Assembly (NCBI GenBank): GCA_938016265.1 | Contig: CALLWB010000026.1 | Span: 1-64,000 of the forward strand | DNA: 64,000 nt | DNA from: an uncultured Saprospiraceae bacterium | GTDB taxonomy: Bacteria > Bacteroidota > Bacteroidia > Chitinophagales > Saprospiraceae | Direction of reading: 5' to 3' | Shown here: positions 34,169-43,401 of the stretch, piece by piece | Layout of the letters: every line of letters starts with the position of its first letter | How positions within the stretch are numbered: the stretch's first letter is position 1 | Position numbers and translations under genes: made by a program | Notes under the pieces: generated by a model | What the model was told of the DNA's origin: nothing | What the model saw: only the letters and a program-made list of their open reading frames with translations | The model's database searches: none

Positions 34169-35875
34169 ATGCAACAAATCATTTCTACACTCCGACTTAC
34201 CCTATTGTTTCTGCTTGGCCTGGCTTTGATTGGCTGGACAAGTATCAACTCTTTCTCGCAGAAGCGCCACAACAATCAGGCAACTGTAGCAAAGAAAACC
34301 ATTATCATTAAAACGATTGATGAAAATGGGAACGTGCAAACAAAAATCATTGAGGATGAGTCCGCAGATATTGGACAAACCCACAATCCAGCATTTGGTA
34401 AGGCATTCGCAATCAAAAAAATGACCCAAAAATTTGGGGACAGAAACAAAGAAAAAAAGGTCATCATCCTTCAACATGATGAAGCCATTCCTGACCATCT
34501 AAGACAGGAAATAATAGAAATGGGCGTTTCCATAACGGAAGTAGAACAAAAACTCAAAGCAGCAAATCACTCCGTCAGAATATACAAAGCAGCCGGCCAA
34601 CAAGCAATCATCGAACAAGACGTCTATAATGATGCAGAAGAGCAACTCGAACGAAATAGCGAAATTCAATCCATGAAATTCGATACCGAGGATATTCCTG
34701 AGGAAGCCATTCAAAAATTAAAAGAATTAGGTATTGATCTCAACGACATAGGGCAAAGCAAAAGCTGGAAAGGCTGCGGAGATGGATACAAAGAAACAAC
34801 CACAAAAACATTCTTGGGAGTGATCGCAGGACATCATGACGGAGAAGGCGTGGCCATCACCAAAGTGGTAGAAAACAGTGCCGCCCAAGAAGCAGGTATC
34901 AAAAATGGAGACATTATCCTATCCATAAATGGAGATGATGTTTCTTCTTCCCACGAATTGGTCAAAATGATCAAATTATACCAACCAGGAGATCAAGTCA
35001 AAATAAAGCTAGATCGCAATGGCAAAACCAAAAAGGTAAAACCAACCCTGCGGGCAAAAGAAGTGAGAAAACGAACAGCCAAGTTTGAAACCCGAAATCC
35101 AGAAATCAAACTGCATGATGGTCCAAGACCTGACTACGCAGGACCAAAAGCAGATTGCGAAGAGCTGTGCACAACTCCAATGCTCGGTGTTTTGGTAACC
35201 GACAATCGCTACAACGGCAATGGAACGGAAGGCGCTCGAATCTTAAAAGTGTTTGAACGTACAGGTGCAAAAATGGCCGACCTTCACTACGAAGATATCA
35301 TTACCGCTTTCGACAACGCAGCCATCACTTCCAAAGAAGACCTGATCGCTGAAATACTGAAACGTCAACCAGGAGATATCGTAAGCCTTAATTTTACAAG
35401 AGAAGGATCTACCAAAACAGTAAAAGCAGAATTGACCAGCAAAGCAGCAACCCGCAGATACGCCAATTGCGATTGCAGCCAACCAGATTTCAAAAAACAA
35501 CTGGACAAAGAGCTGATCATTATCAAACAAAGCGATACTCCAGAATACAACCCAATCACAGAGGATGCCGTACTACCAACACCTCCACGCATCACCAAAC
35601 CAGCCATCAAACGCAGCCTGGAAGTGGAAGCAATTGCCTTGTACCCAAATCCAAATGACGGTGTATTCACCATCGACTTCGCCCTCGAAAATGCAACACC
35701 GATACAACTGACGATCGTCAACGTAGCAGGAAAAGAAATCTACAGAAATGAAATAGCTGATTTCAACGGCAATTACAACGACACTATAGACATTTCTCGA
35801 TTTGCCAAAGGCTCATATTTCCTAAATATTATCCAGGGAGACAAGGTCTATACAGAGACGTTTGTATTTAACTAG
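34169..35875 (+). CDS. PDZ-domain T9SS-exported protein (568 aa)
   Basis: Start chosen at 34169, where MQQIISTLRLTLLFLLGLAL begins a signal peptide. The next 200 residues are a charged region of Lys/Glu-rich helices. Two PDZ domains follow: the first about 210-290 (TFLGVIAGHHDG ... SAAQEAGIKNGDIILSINGD), the second about 330-420 (PMLGVLVTDNRYNG ... DLHYEDIITAFDNA). No trypsin-like or other protease motif is present, so it is a binding protein and not a DegP-type protease. The T9SS sorting domain is at the C-terminus (IALYPNPNDGVFTIDFALE ... GSYFLNIIQG). It is divergent from the kinase/regulator operon and ends at a strong terminator. Confidence 0.85.
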   Translation: MQQIISTLRLTLLFLLGLALIGWTSINSFSQKRHNNQATVAKKTIIIKTIDENGNVQTKIIEDESADIGQTHNPAFGKAFAIKKMTQKFGDRNKEKKVIILQHDEAIPDHLRQEIIEMGVSITEVEQKLKAANHSVRIYKAAGQQAIIEQDVYNDAEEQLERNSEIQSMKFDTEDIPEEAIQKLKELGIDLNDIGQSKSWKGCGDGYKETTTKTFLGVIAGHHDGEGVAITKVVENSAAQEAGIKNGDIILSINGDDVSSSHELVKMIKLYQPGDQVKIKLDRNGKTKKVKPTLRAKEVRKRTAKFETRNPEIKLHDGPRPDYAGPKADCEELCTTPMLGVLVTDNRYNGNGTEGARILKVFERTGAKMADLHYEDIITAFDNAAITSKEDLIAEILKRQPGDIVSLNFTREGSTKTVKAELTSKAATRRYANCDCSQPDFKKQLDKELIIIKQSDTPEYNPITEDAVLPTPPRITKPAIKRSLEVEAIALYPNPNDGVFTIDFALENATPIQLTIVNVAGKEIYRNEIADFNGNYNDTIDISRFAKGSYFLNIIQGDKVYTETFVFN

Positions 35876-35899
35876 ACAGTCAAACATAAAATTCAAATC

Positions 35900-35933
35900 A
35901 AAGGGTATTTCATCTTGGAATACCCTTTTTTTG
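35900..35933 (+). terminator. Rho-independent terminator of the PDZ protein gene
   Basis: 9-bp stem AAGGGTATT/AATACCCTT with a 9-base loop and a run of T. Confidence 0.85.
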
Positions 35934-35960
35934 TTCACCTTCCCGTTTCCGCAAGAAGTA

Positions 35961-36665
35961 TCAACCTTCCATTTTTATGCCTAACAAATCAAGCATATAA
36001 GGCGTGATTCGAAACTGCACACCAAGAAAATTAGCCTTTCGAAATTCGATGACGGCTTCCTTGGTTTTTGGTCCTAGTACATTGTCGATTGCTCCTTGGT
36101 AGAAACCGCGTTCTTTGAGTTTTTGCTGCACTTTTGCAATGGGAATCGGCGCGTCTTCTGGTATCGGCTGTACGCAGGCCATTTTTCTGAATTCGACAAA
36201 ACCTCCACCCCTTACTAATCTTCTCGATTTTACGGTAGTATATTCCGCGGGCACTTCAATCAATTTGATTTCTGCGGGTTTGACGAGCACTTTCTTTTGG
36301 ATGGTATCGTATTCTGGTGGCTGTTGGACTTCGATGATGGTTTGCCCATTTACTAGAATTGGAAGACCTGCCATTGATAGTCCGATCAAGGTAGCAGCAA
36401 TTTTTTTGAAGGGAGTTGTTTTGCTCTTCTGGGAATGTTTAGGCATTGATATACCTTCAGTGAGCTGTTTTTCTGTAAACCGACCGCAACTGTTTATCCG
36501 TTTTCCTGGTTTCTGGAAAAACTCCAGGACTTCGGCGTCCGTCATATCTGCAAAATTGAGGACTATTTTTTCGCAGGCATTGCAAAAACGGCCATTATCA
36601 GCTTCGGTCATTGCAGTCCAATCCTGCTCACAAGGATTCGTTAATTCAAAATATAGCTTTCCCAT
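35961..36665 (-). CDS. Membrane protein with Cys-rich N-terminus and peptidoglycan-binding-like C-terminus (234 aa)
   Basis: Start at the ATG 36665; the open frame extends only to a TTG. The N-terminal 75 residues follow the Bacteroidota pattern CxxxWxxM...GRFCxxCxKxVxxFxxMTDxEV...CGRFxxxQL, with Cys in pairs that could hold a metal. A single membrane segment (about 95-115) follows. The C-terminal 60 residues (IAKVQQKLKERGFYQGAID ... GPKTKEAVIEFRKAN) match the peptidoglycan-binding domain 1 family. The protein is thus expected with the N-terminus in the cytoplasm and the C-terminus in the periplasm, or as an envelope-spanning link. Its role is not known. Confidence 0.75.
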   Translation of the reverse strand: MGKLYFELTNPCEQDWTAMTEADNGRFCNACEKIVLNFADMTDAEVLEFFQKPGKRINSCGRFTEKQLTEGISMPKHSQKSKTTPFKKIAATLIGLSMAGLPILVNGQTIIEVQQPPEYDTIQKKVLVKPAEIKLIEVPAEYTTVKSRRLVRGGGFVEFRKMACVQPIPEDAPIPIAKVQQKLKERGFYQGAIDNVLGPKTKEAVIEFRKANFLGVQFRITPYMLDLLGIKMEG

Positions 36666-36743
36666 AGTATTCAATTGTTAAAAATTAAAAAAGAAAGCTT
36701 TCGGGTACTTGAATAAACGGAAGTCGTAAGAATATGGTTGGGA

Positions 36744-36902
36744 TTCTTTCACGATCTCGCAGAGTTTTGAACGTTCTTTCACGATCTCGTAGAGTTTTGA
36801 ACGACAGTTCAAAAAGTGAAAGAACCGCGACGGCGGTAAATCCAGTACGAACCTCTCAACAAAAGTGAAAGAACCGCGACGGCGGTAAATCCAGTACGAT
36901 CC
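36744..36902 (+). repeat. Dispersed intergenic hairpin repeat, copy B, with duplicated arms
   Basis: Arrangement left-left-right-right. Left arms start at 36744 and 36774 (TCTTTCACGATCTCG, then CAGAG or TAGAG, then TTTTGAACG). The inner hairpin is TTTTGAAC-GACA-GTTCAAAA (36795-36814) and the outer pair is CTTTCAC (36776-36782) with GTGAAAG (36816-36822). The right arm (36812-36853, with ACCGCGACGGCGG and ATCCAGTACGA) is repeated at 36861-36902 with one mismatch in 42 bp. It lies between divergent genes, upstream of gltX. The rest of the 36666-37100 gap holds nothing I recognise. Confidence 0.85.
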
Positions 36903-37100
36903 GATGCATTAAAATTTTCTCGCCGCTCCTCCCGCAAGAAAGCGATCTCAAAAAGTCGCGAAGCAGTCTCAAAAAATCCTAATTTTTAATAATTGAACTT
37001 TTTCACCACCTTTGCGGTAATAATAATTATTCAATAATTTTTTCGGTAGAAAGAGAAAATACCTTCTACTTTCTACCAAATACCTTCTACTACAAAAACC

Positions 37101-38651
37101 ATGAGTCAATCAAAAGTAAGAGTTCGCTTCGCTCCGAGTCCTACAGGACCACTGCATATCGGAGGAGTCCGTACTGCTTTGTACAATTATCTATTTGCTA
37201 AGAAGTATGGCGGGACATTCCTATTAAGAATAGAAGATACCGATCAAAAACGGTTTGTAGAAGGAGCGGAAGAATACATTATTGAATCTTTGAAATGGTT
37301 GAATATCTTACCGACAGAAGGCGTTGGCCTTGGAGGAGATCTAGGCCCGTACAGACAATCCGAGCGGAAAGACATCTATCCTAAATATACCCAGCAGCTT
37401 TTAGATGCCGGACATGCGTACTATGCATTTGACACCCCAGAAGAACTCACCGCCAAACGACTGGAAGCAGAAGCAGAAAAGCAAGTATTCAAGTACAGCT
37501 CCGCCTCTCGAATGGAAATGAAAAACGCACTTTCTCTAGGAGACGCAGAAGCAAAAAAGCTGATAGATAGTGGTACGCCATGGGTCATCCGCCTAAAAAT
37601 ACCAGCAGACGAACAAGTTGTTTTCCAAGATCAAGTGCGCGGAGAAGTCACCTACAGTACCAACGAATTGGATGACAAGGTGCTAATGAAGACAGACGGA
37701 CTGCCGACCTACCATATGGCAAACATTGTAGACGACCATTTGATGGAAATCTCTCATGTGATCCGTGGGGAAGAATGGTTGCCAAGCACACCAACACACG
37801 TGCTCTTATACCGTTATTTAGGCTGGGAGGAGACCATGCCTGAGTTTTTCCACCTTCCACTTATCCTGAAACCAACAGGCAAGGGCAAAATGAGTAAACG
37901 GGATGGTGCAAAACTTGGAATACCGGTATTCCCAATCGACTACGTAGTAAACGGGATACTCGATGCTCCAGGATTCAGAGAAAAAGGATTTTTGCCACAA
38001 GCAGTAATTAATTTCCTTGTTTTATTGGGCTGGAATCCAGGGACCGATCAAGAGGTTTTCTCCTTAGAAGACTTGGCAACGATCTTCGATCCAAAGCGAA
38101 TCAATAAATCAGGCGCGCGATACGACTTTGACAAAGCGAAATGGTTCAACCAACAATATATTATGATGGCTAACGATGACGAACTGGCTGCGATGGCAAG
38201 ACCCGTTTTCGAAGCACAAGGATATCATCCAGAAGATCATTTGCTGAAAAACATTTGTCGGTTGCTCAAGGAGCGGGTGACTTCCATTGCGGAGTTCTGG
38301 GATCAGGGCTACTACTTTTTTGAAGACGTGACGGAATTTGACAACGAAAAAATCGTCCGCAAAAAGTGGAAACCAGTCAGCCGTGGGCTCTTGGAAGACC
38401 TCATGACTCGTATCGACGGACTAGAAGACTACAACGCCGAAGCCATCGAAAACACCGTAAAAGCATACATGGAAGAAACTGGAATCGGTTTTGGCGATGT
38501 CCTCCCATTCCTAAGGTTAGGCGTCTCTGGAACTATGAAGGGCCCTCCTGTGTTTGAAATAATGGAATTGATCGGTAAACAAACCGTTAGTCATAGAATG
38601 AAAGCAGGTTTTGACAAGTTTGACGCCATAAAATCGCAACAAAATCAATAG
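37101..38651 (+). CDS. gltX: Glutamyl-tRNA synthetase (516 aa)
   Basis: Class I synthetase charging tRNA-Glu, an essential cytoplasmic enzyme. The HIGH motif is HIGGVRTALYN in FAPSPTGPLHIGG; the KMSKS-type motif is KMSKRDGA. The discriminating LRIEDTDQKRFVE and the anticodon-binding helical C-terminus (LLEDLMTRIDGLEDYN to VSHRMKAGFDKF) are intact. Length is typical. The 64-residue gene 3 bp downstream is probably in the same transcript. A TTGAA box and the CACCTTTG sequence near 36990-37010 are only a weak promoter candidate. Confidence 0.97.
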   Translation: MSQSKVRVRFAPSPTGPLHIGGVRTALYNYLFAKKYGGTFLLRIEDTDQKRFVEGAEEYIIESLKWLNILPTEGVGLGGDLGPYRQSERKDIYPKYTQQLLDAGHAYYAFDTPEELTAKRLEAEAEKQVFKYSSASRMEMKNALSLGDAEAKKLIDSGTPWVIRLKIPADEQVVFQDQVRGEVTYSTNELDDKVLMKTDGLPTYHMANIVDDHLMEISHVIRGEEWLPSTPTHVLLYRYLGWEETMPEFFHLPLILKPTGKGKMSKRDGAKLGIPVFPIDYVVNGILDAPGFREKGFLPQAVINFLVLLGWNPGTDQEVFSLEDLATIFDPKRINKSGARYDFDKAKWFNQQYIMMANDDELAAMARPVFEAQGYHPEDHLLKNICRLLKERVTSIAEFWDQGYYFFEDVTEFDNEKIVRKKWKPVSRGLLEDLMTRIDGLEDYNAEAIENTVKAYMEETGIGFGDVLPFLRLGVSGTMKGPPVFEIMELIGKQTVSHRMKAGFDKFDAIKSQQNQ

Positions 38652-38654
38652 GTT

Positions 38655-38849
38655 ATGCCAAAGAAAAACCCCTTAAAAGGAAAGCCAAAAGTCCACGAAG
38701 ACCTAAAAGGCTTTGAAATCAACATCAATGAGTTTGGTGAAATCACCAGCTCAATGAAAGTTGAAAAACTGAATGAATTTCTAAATGAGAATTTGGAAGA
38801 TAAGAAGTTGAAAGACCCAAATGATGGGTGGTCAGAAGAGGAGGAGTAG
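38655..38849 (+). CDS. Small conserved protein coupled to gltX (64 aa)
   Basis: It begins 3 bp after the gltX stop with its own ATG (MPKKNPLKGKPKVHEDLKGF) and ends in an acidic tail (DDGWSEEEE-like). The sequence is Lys-rich at the start and acidic at the end, with a helix in the middle. No signal or Cys. Small proteins of this type are conserved in Bacteroidota but I know no function. Tight spacing to gltX suggests co-expression. Confidence 0.75.
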   Translation: MPKKNPLKGKPKVHEDLKGFEININEFGEITSSMKVEKLNEFLNENLEDKKLKDPNDGWSEEEE

Positions 38850-38850
38850 A

Positions 38851-38920
38851 TCCCTTCCCGATCTCACAGAGTTTTGAACGACAGTCCCAAAAGGGAAGTA
38901 ACCGCAACGGCGGGTATTTA
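38851..38920 (+). repeat. Dispersed intergenic hairpin repeat, copy C
   Basis: This starts 2 bp after the stop codon of the small gene. The left arm CTTCCCGATCTCACAGAG pairs at CTTCCC (38854-38859) with GGGAAG (38893-38898); copies A and B have different bases at both sides, still paired. It contains TTTTGAACGACAGTCC and the GC-rich ACCGCAACGGCGGG. It has a single arm on each side. Confidence 0.75.
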
Positions 38921-39031
38921 ACAAGAACCAGATGGATCTCCCATCTATAATTTAATAGTATTTTTTGAATACTAGGGAATACTCCTACCTTTCAGTATGC
39001 GCCGAACAAAAATTAATCTTACCTTTACAGT

Positions 39032-40954
39032 ATGTTTGAAAACCGTCCTGTATCTGATTGGTTGCCTATTACCCGAAAGGAAGTAGAGGCACGTGGCTGG
39101 GAAGACCTTGATGTCATCCTTATTTCTGGTGATGCCTATGTCGATCACCCAGCATTTGGCTCTGCCGTAATAGGACGTATCCTGGAGAGCGAAGGCCTTC
39201 GGATTGCCCTTGTGCCACAGCCAAACTGGCAAGATGACCTGCGGGATTTCAAAAAAATGGGAAAACCGAATTTGTTTTTCGGAGTGACTTCAGGCTGTAT
39301 GGACTCTATGGTCAATCATTACACCGCTTCCAAAAGGCGGCGGTCTACAGATGCCTATACACCAGGAGGAGTTGCCGGCTACCGACCAGACTACGCCGTA
39401 AAAGTGTACTCACAAATTCTCAAGCAACTTTATCCCGATGTACCGGTACTAATTGGCGGTATTGAAGCTTCTTTGAGAAGAGTAACGCACTATGATTATT
39501 GGGCGGACAAACTGTTTCCTAATATTTTAGAATTGAGTGGTGCAGATATGTTAGTATATGGTATGGGGGAAATGCCCTTACGGGAAATTGTACGCCTTCT
39601 AAAAAGGGGCGTCCCATTCCAATCATTAAAAACAATCCCCCAAACTGCTGTACAAATAGCCAACAACGAAAAATTACCTGCCAACAAAAATTGGGAGGAT
39701 TTTGAATTGTCCTCGCATGAAGATTGCCTGAAAGACAAAATGAAATTTGCAGCAAACTTCAAACACATCGAACAGGAGTCAAACAAAGTAAACGCTAGGC
39801 GCCTCCTACAAAAAACTGGTAGTAAAACACTAGTCGTCAATCCACCCTATCCACCAATGACGGAAAAGGAAATTGACACTTCTTTTGATTTGCCCTACAC
39901 TAGAACGCCACACCCTAAATACAATAAACGAGGATCGGTCCCCTCCTATGAGATGATCCGATTTTCTATCAATATGCATCGAGGATGTTTTGGAGGATGC
40001 AGCTTTTGCACGATCTCTGCGCACCAAGGGAAATTCATAGCCAGCCGATCAGAAGAGTCCATCCTGAAGGAGGTGGAAGCCGTCACACAAATGCCCGATT
40101 TCAAAGGCAACATCAGTGATTTGGGTGGCCCATCTGCCAACATGTACAAAATGAAGGGGAAAGTACAGTCCATTTGCGATCGTTGTGTCGCGCCTTCCTG
40201 TATACACCCAGTTATTTGCAGCAACCTGGACACCAGTCACAAACCATTGACAGAGATTTATAAGAAAGTAGACGAGCATCCAAACGTCAAAAAAGCATTC
40301 GTGAGCAGCGGGATTCGGTATGACTTACTAGCGAAAAGCTACAACAAAAATGCAGACGACAGCCTGGACGACTATATGGAGCAACTGACGACCCGCCATG
40401 TTTGTGGGCGCCTGAAAGTTGCCCCTGAGCACACGTCTGATGCCACCTTGAAAATCATGCGCAAGCCTTCTTTCAAGCACTTTCATGAGTTCAAGAAACA
40501 ATTTGACGCCATCAATAAGAAACACGGGTTGAATCAACCGCTGATTCCCTATTTTATTTCCAGTCACCCAGGATCTACGGAGGAAGAAATGGCCAATCTT
40601 GCTGCTGAAACTAAGGAGATGGGCTTCCGTTTGGAACAAGTACAGGATTTTACACCGACTCCGATGACAGTGGCCACGATTATCTATTATACAGGCCTGC
40701 ACCCCTATTCCTTAAAGCCGGTCTATACAGCCCTTACCAAGGACGAAAAGAAAGACCAACACCAGTTTTTCTTTTGGTATAAAAAGGAAAACAAGCCTAA
40801 AATCAATAAAACGCTTAAAAAAATGGGAAGGGCAGATTTGGTAGAAAAACTGCTAGGTCCATCTAACCAACAACCCTCAAAAGGCTCAAAAAAAGACTTT
40901 GGTAAAAAAGGAAAGGCAGTTCAAAATAAATTTAATCGGCGGAAGAAACGGTAG
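39032..40954 (+). CDS. YgiQ-family radical SAM protein (640 aa)
   Basis: The radical SAM cluster is CFGGCSFCTIS within INMHRGCFGGCSFC (Cx3Cx2C), near the middle of the protein. The N-terminal YgiQ domain has VILISGDAYVDHPAFGSAVIGR and FFGVTSGCMDSMVNHYTA. The C-terminus has SSHPGSTEEEMANLA and FTPTPMTVATIIYYTG. The last 30 residues are a basic tail typical of this family in Bacteroidota (KKGKAVQNKFNRRKKR). The protein binds S-adenosylmethionine; its reaction is not firmly established. Its size is normal. Confidence 0.92.
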   Translation: MFENRPVSDWLPITRKEVEARGWEDLDVILISGDAYVDHPAFGSAVIGRILESEGLRIALVPQPNWQDDLRDFKKMGKPNLFFGVTSGCMDSMVNHYTASKRRRSTDAYTPGGVAGYRPDYAVKVYSQILKQLYPDVPVLIGGIEASLRRVTHYDYWADKLFPNILELSGADMLVYGMGEMPLREIVRLLKRGVPFQSLKTIPQTAVQIANNEKLPANKNWEDFELSSHEDCLKDKMKFAANFKHIEQESNKVNARRLLQKTGSKTLVVNPPYPPMTEKEIDTSFDLPYTRTPHPKYNKRGSVPSYEMIRFSINMHRGCFGGCSFCTISAHQGKFIASRSEESILKEVEAVTQMPDFKGNISDLGGPSANMYKMKGKVQSICDRCVAPSCIHPVICSNLDTSHKPLTEIYKKVDEHPNVKKAFVSSGIRYDLLAKSYNKNADDSLDDYMEQLTTRHVCGRLKVAPEHTSDATLKIMRKPSFKHFHEFKKQFDAINKKHGLNQPLIPYFISSHPGSTEEEMANLAAETKEMGFRLEQVQDFTPTPMTVATIIYYTGLHPYSLKPVYTALTKDEKKDQHQFFFWYKKENKPKINKTLKKMGRADLVEKLLGPSNQQPSKGSKKDFGKKGKAVQNKFNRRKKR

Positions 40955-41044
40955 GTTTTGTAGAGGGACTCGTTTTGCTGCGCAAAACTGATGGTAGAGA
41001 GTAGGGCCGATTTCTTCAACAACCAAGTTAAACGTTAGCAGCAG

Positions 41045-41875
41045 TTAAAAATCATCAAACTTTCGAAGTATTTTTTTCCCTACAAGGTATCCCTGACTCC
41101 ATTTTGTTGGAGTAGCGTATAAAATTTGATTCCCTTCTGCCTGAATAACGAGGTGGTAGGAATAGCCTTCGATATCAAAAACAAAAGTGGTGTATAGAAT
41201 ATCGGGAGTTTCTTTCCAGGCGGCGCGATCGATGGAAAGTTGGTCTTCCAGCTGAACGTCTTTGGTGTAATATTTCTGAATTTCACTGACTTTACGTACC
41301 TCTTCCATTAGGTCCTCCTTGCCAAAATACAAGGTTTTACCATGCATTTCTTGTTGTCTTTTCGCGTAGAGGGCGGTTGTTTCTACTTCGTTTTCTGAAG
41401 GTAGGTTTTCGCGGAGTCCCATTTCCAGATAGGTCTGCATAAACTGCACGGCTCGTTTGCACTCCAGGCGGTAATAGGTTGGATCCCAGACTTCCATATT
41501 TGCATAGGCGATCATATCGGTAGGTCCGGTTCTACAGTTGCCTCCAAGTGCAATCCCTACATCATCGTATTCTTCATCAGAAAGCTGCCAATCTTCTATG
41601 GTGAAAAGGTGGACGAAGGAGTAGCGGCTGTTGCTGCAATATTCCTTATACTGGGGGCCGCTGATAAATTTGACTTTCGTGAAACTCCAATGTAGTTCGA
41701 ATGCTTCCTTGATGGCGTCATTATAGGCCTCGCTGTACCCCAGGATTACTATTGTTTCGGTTTGCTGGAGTTTTTTGATGGCCTTTGCTCCACCATTCCC
41801 AAACTGACCGAAAACAACCAGGCTACTTGCAAAAAAAAGAACGATGAATAGGAAAACTCTTATCTGTATAAGCAT
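41045..41875 (-). CDS. Secreted protein of unknown function (276 aa)
   Basis: Signal peptide MLIQIRVFLFIVLFFASSLVVFGQ. The mature part alternates strands and helices, with TETIVILGYSEAYNDAIKEAF near the start and a C-terminal pattern FVFDIEGYSYHLVIQAEGNQILYA. Only three Cys and no T9SS domain; no family recognised. The gene is not obviously linked to its neighbours: it is convergent with ygiQ upstream and separated from coxE by 257 bp with nothing recognised. Confidence 0.65.
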   Translation of the reverse strand: MLIQIRVFLFIVLFFASSLVVFGQFGNGGAKAIKKLQQTETIVILGYSEAYNDAIKEAFELHWSFTKVKFISGPQYKEYCSNSRYSFVHLFTIEDWQLSDEEYDDVGIALGGNCRTGPTDMIAYANMEVWDPTYYRLECKRAVQFMQTYLEMGLRENLPSENEVETTALYAKRQQEMHGKTLYFGKEDLMEEVRKVSEIQKYYTKDVQLEDQLSIDRAAWKETPDILYTTFVFDIEGYSYHLVIQAEGNQILYATPTKWSQGYLVGKKILRKFDDF

Positions 41876-42132
41876 AAATGCTAGGAATTGTAGATTAAAA
41901 ATAGGGCGTTAAGTATACAAGGGTCAAAATGGAGTAAATTTCTATTAAATTAATACTCGTTTTGAGGGAATTGTGACACCCTGAATCTCAAGCGTAACAC
42001 GTTGAACTCCCATTAAACATTCTGATTAACAGATGAAAATAGACACATTCTATAACTTAGCAACAACAAATTATAAGAGAATTGTGCTAACCCGTTACTT
42101 TAAAGACAAAAAAGAAACCAATTCCCCCCACT

Positions 42133-43299
42133 CTAGGAGGTCGTTGAGGAATTGATACGTCTCTTCAAATGTCGAACAACTCCTCGTAAAGATTCCAAAT
42201 TGTGTGCACTCGTAAAAATATCAATATACGGCATACAAACCTCCATGCCCTTGGTTGCTGGTTGGTAGTTTGAGTTTCCAGCAAGCGGATTTAGCCAGAT
42301 TACGCGGTCTGCTTTTTTGTGAATATGCCGCATTGCATTTTTTAATGTCGGCAAATCACCAGTATCCCAGCCATCACTCAAGATCAAAACAATTGAATCC
42401 TTGCCCAGCAATCGATCTCCATATGTTTCTTTAAAAGACTCCAAGGACAACCCAATCCGGGTACCTCCGGACCAATAGGGCACTTGCTCAGAAAGATTGT
42501 TCAACACTTTTTCAAAATCGCTGTCTCGCAGTATTTTGCTAAGCGATACCAAGCGCGTACTAAAAATAAACGAGTGCAACTGGTGGACCTCTTGCTGAAA
42601 AGCGTACATAAACTCAATCAAAAATTGGCTATACAACTCCATCGATTTACTGACATCACAAATCAAGATCAATTTGACCTTTCGTTCTTGTTTTTCTTTA
42701 TATAAAAACTGGTTGATTTCCAGGCCATTTCTGAGGGATTGTCGAATGGTGTTTTTCAGGTCTACCTGTTTTTTTTTGGAAGAACGGACGTATCGTCGAC
42801 TTTCTTTTCGGGCCAACTGTTTGGCAATTAGGCGGATGATCTCTAGGAGTTCTTTTTGTTCGCCGGATAGAAAGGCAGAAAAGTCTTTTTTGCCAATCGC
42901 TTCGAAGGCGGAGTAGGCGGCGACTTCTTTTTCTTCGTCTATTCTTCCTGCATACAACCATTCCTTCAACACCTGTATCGAAGGGGCTTTTTGCTTTGGA
43001 GGTGGGTGTGGCGATTTGTCTTTCTGCTGCTTGATTTTACTGTCTTCTGCCAGGGAGCGTTCTTCCCAAAACTGCAGGTACAACTCGTCAAAACGGAGAT
43101 GTTGTTTTCTGTTTTTTACAAAAATTGCTTTAAATAAATGCTGTTGTTCCACAAAGGAAGCAGGCACTTTTGCCTGATAAGATCGCAACAAGTCCACTTC
43201 TTCATTTGGCCCAATATCAAACCCTTTTCCTCGAAGAAACCGGCTAAACTCTATAATATGAGCTGTCAGGTTGGTTTGTCTTTGAGCATTTGTTTTCAT
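42133..43299 (-). CDS. coxE: CoxE-like von Willebrand factor A domain protein (388 aa)
   Basis: Last gene of the cox-type operon. The first 190 residues are helical and basic; the VWA domain is at about 205-375 with the metal-ion site DVSKSM (in LILICDVSKSME), the Thr in YWSGGTRIGLSLE and an Asp in ILSDGWDTGD. In carbon monoxide dehydrogenase assembly, CoxE works with the MoxR ATPase CoxD to insert sulfur and copper into the CoxL active site. Here it should help mature the molybdenum hydroxylase of this operon. It starts 103 bp after coxD. Confidence 0.9.
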   Translation of the reverse strand: MKTNAQRQTNLTAHIIEFSRFLRGKGFDIGPNEEVDLLRSYQAKVPASFVEQQHLFKAIFVKNRKQHLRFDELYLQFWEERSLAEDSKIKQQKDKSPHPPPKQKAPSIQVLKEWLYAGRIDEEKEVAAYSAFEAIGKKDFSAFLSGEQKELLEIIRLIAKQLARKESRRYVRSSKKKQVDLKNTIRQSLRNGLEINQFLYKEKQERKVKLILICDVSKSMELYSQFLIEFMYAFQQEVHQLHSFIFSTRLVSLSKILRDSDFEKVLNNLSEQVPYWSGGTRIGLSLESFKETYGDRLLGKDSIVLILSDGWDTGDLPTLKNAMRHIHKKADRVIWLNPLAGNSNYQPATKGMEVCMPYIDIFTSAHNLESLRGVVRHLKRRINSSTTS

Positions 43300-43401
43300 T
43301 TACTTTCTTTAGTTTTTGGGATGTTCGTTTTTGGCTGTTCGACTAGGAGTTGTTGAGTAATGGATCTACTTAATAATTTAATACACTCAATAACCTTGTA
43401 C

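Noticed and set aside
36115-36681. 188-codon plus-strand frame opposite the peptidoglycan-binding-like gene
   Set aside because: The minus-strand frame has recognised Cys and peptidoglycan-binding motifs; the plus-strand one has none.
36744-36902. CRISPR-like repeats near gltX
   Set aside because: Only two copies of each arm, without regular spacers, and the same element occurs singly elsewhere; it is a dispersed hairpin element.
40970-41000. Hairpin GTTTTGC-TGC-GCAAAAC after the YgiQ gene as terminator
   Set aside because: No T-tract follows on either strand, so termination is not supported.
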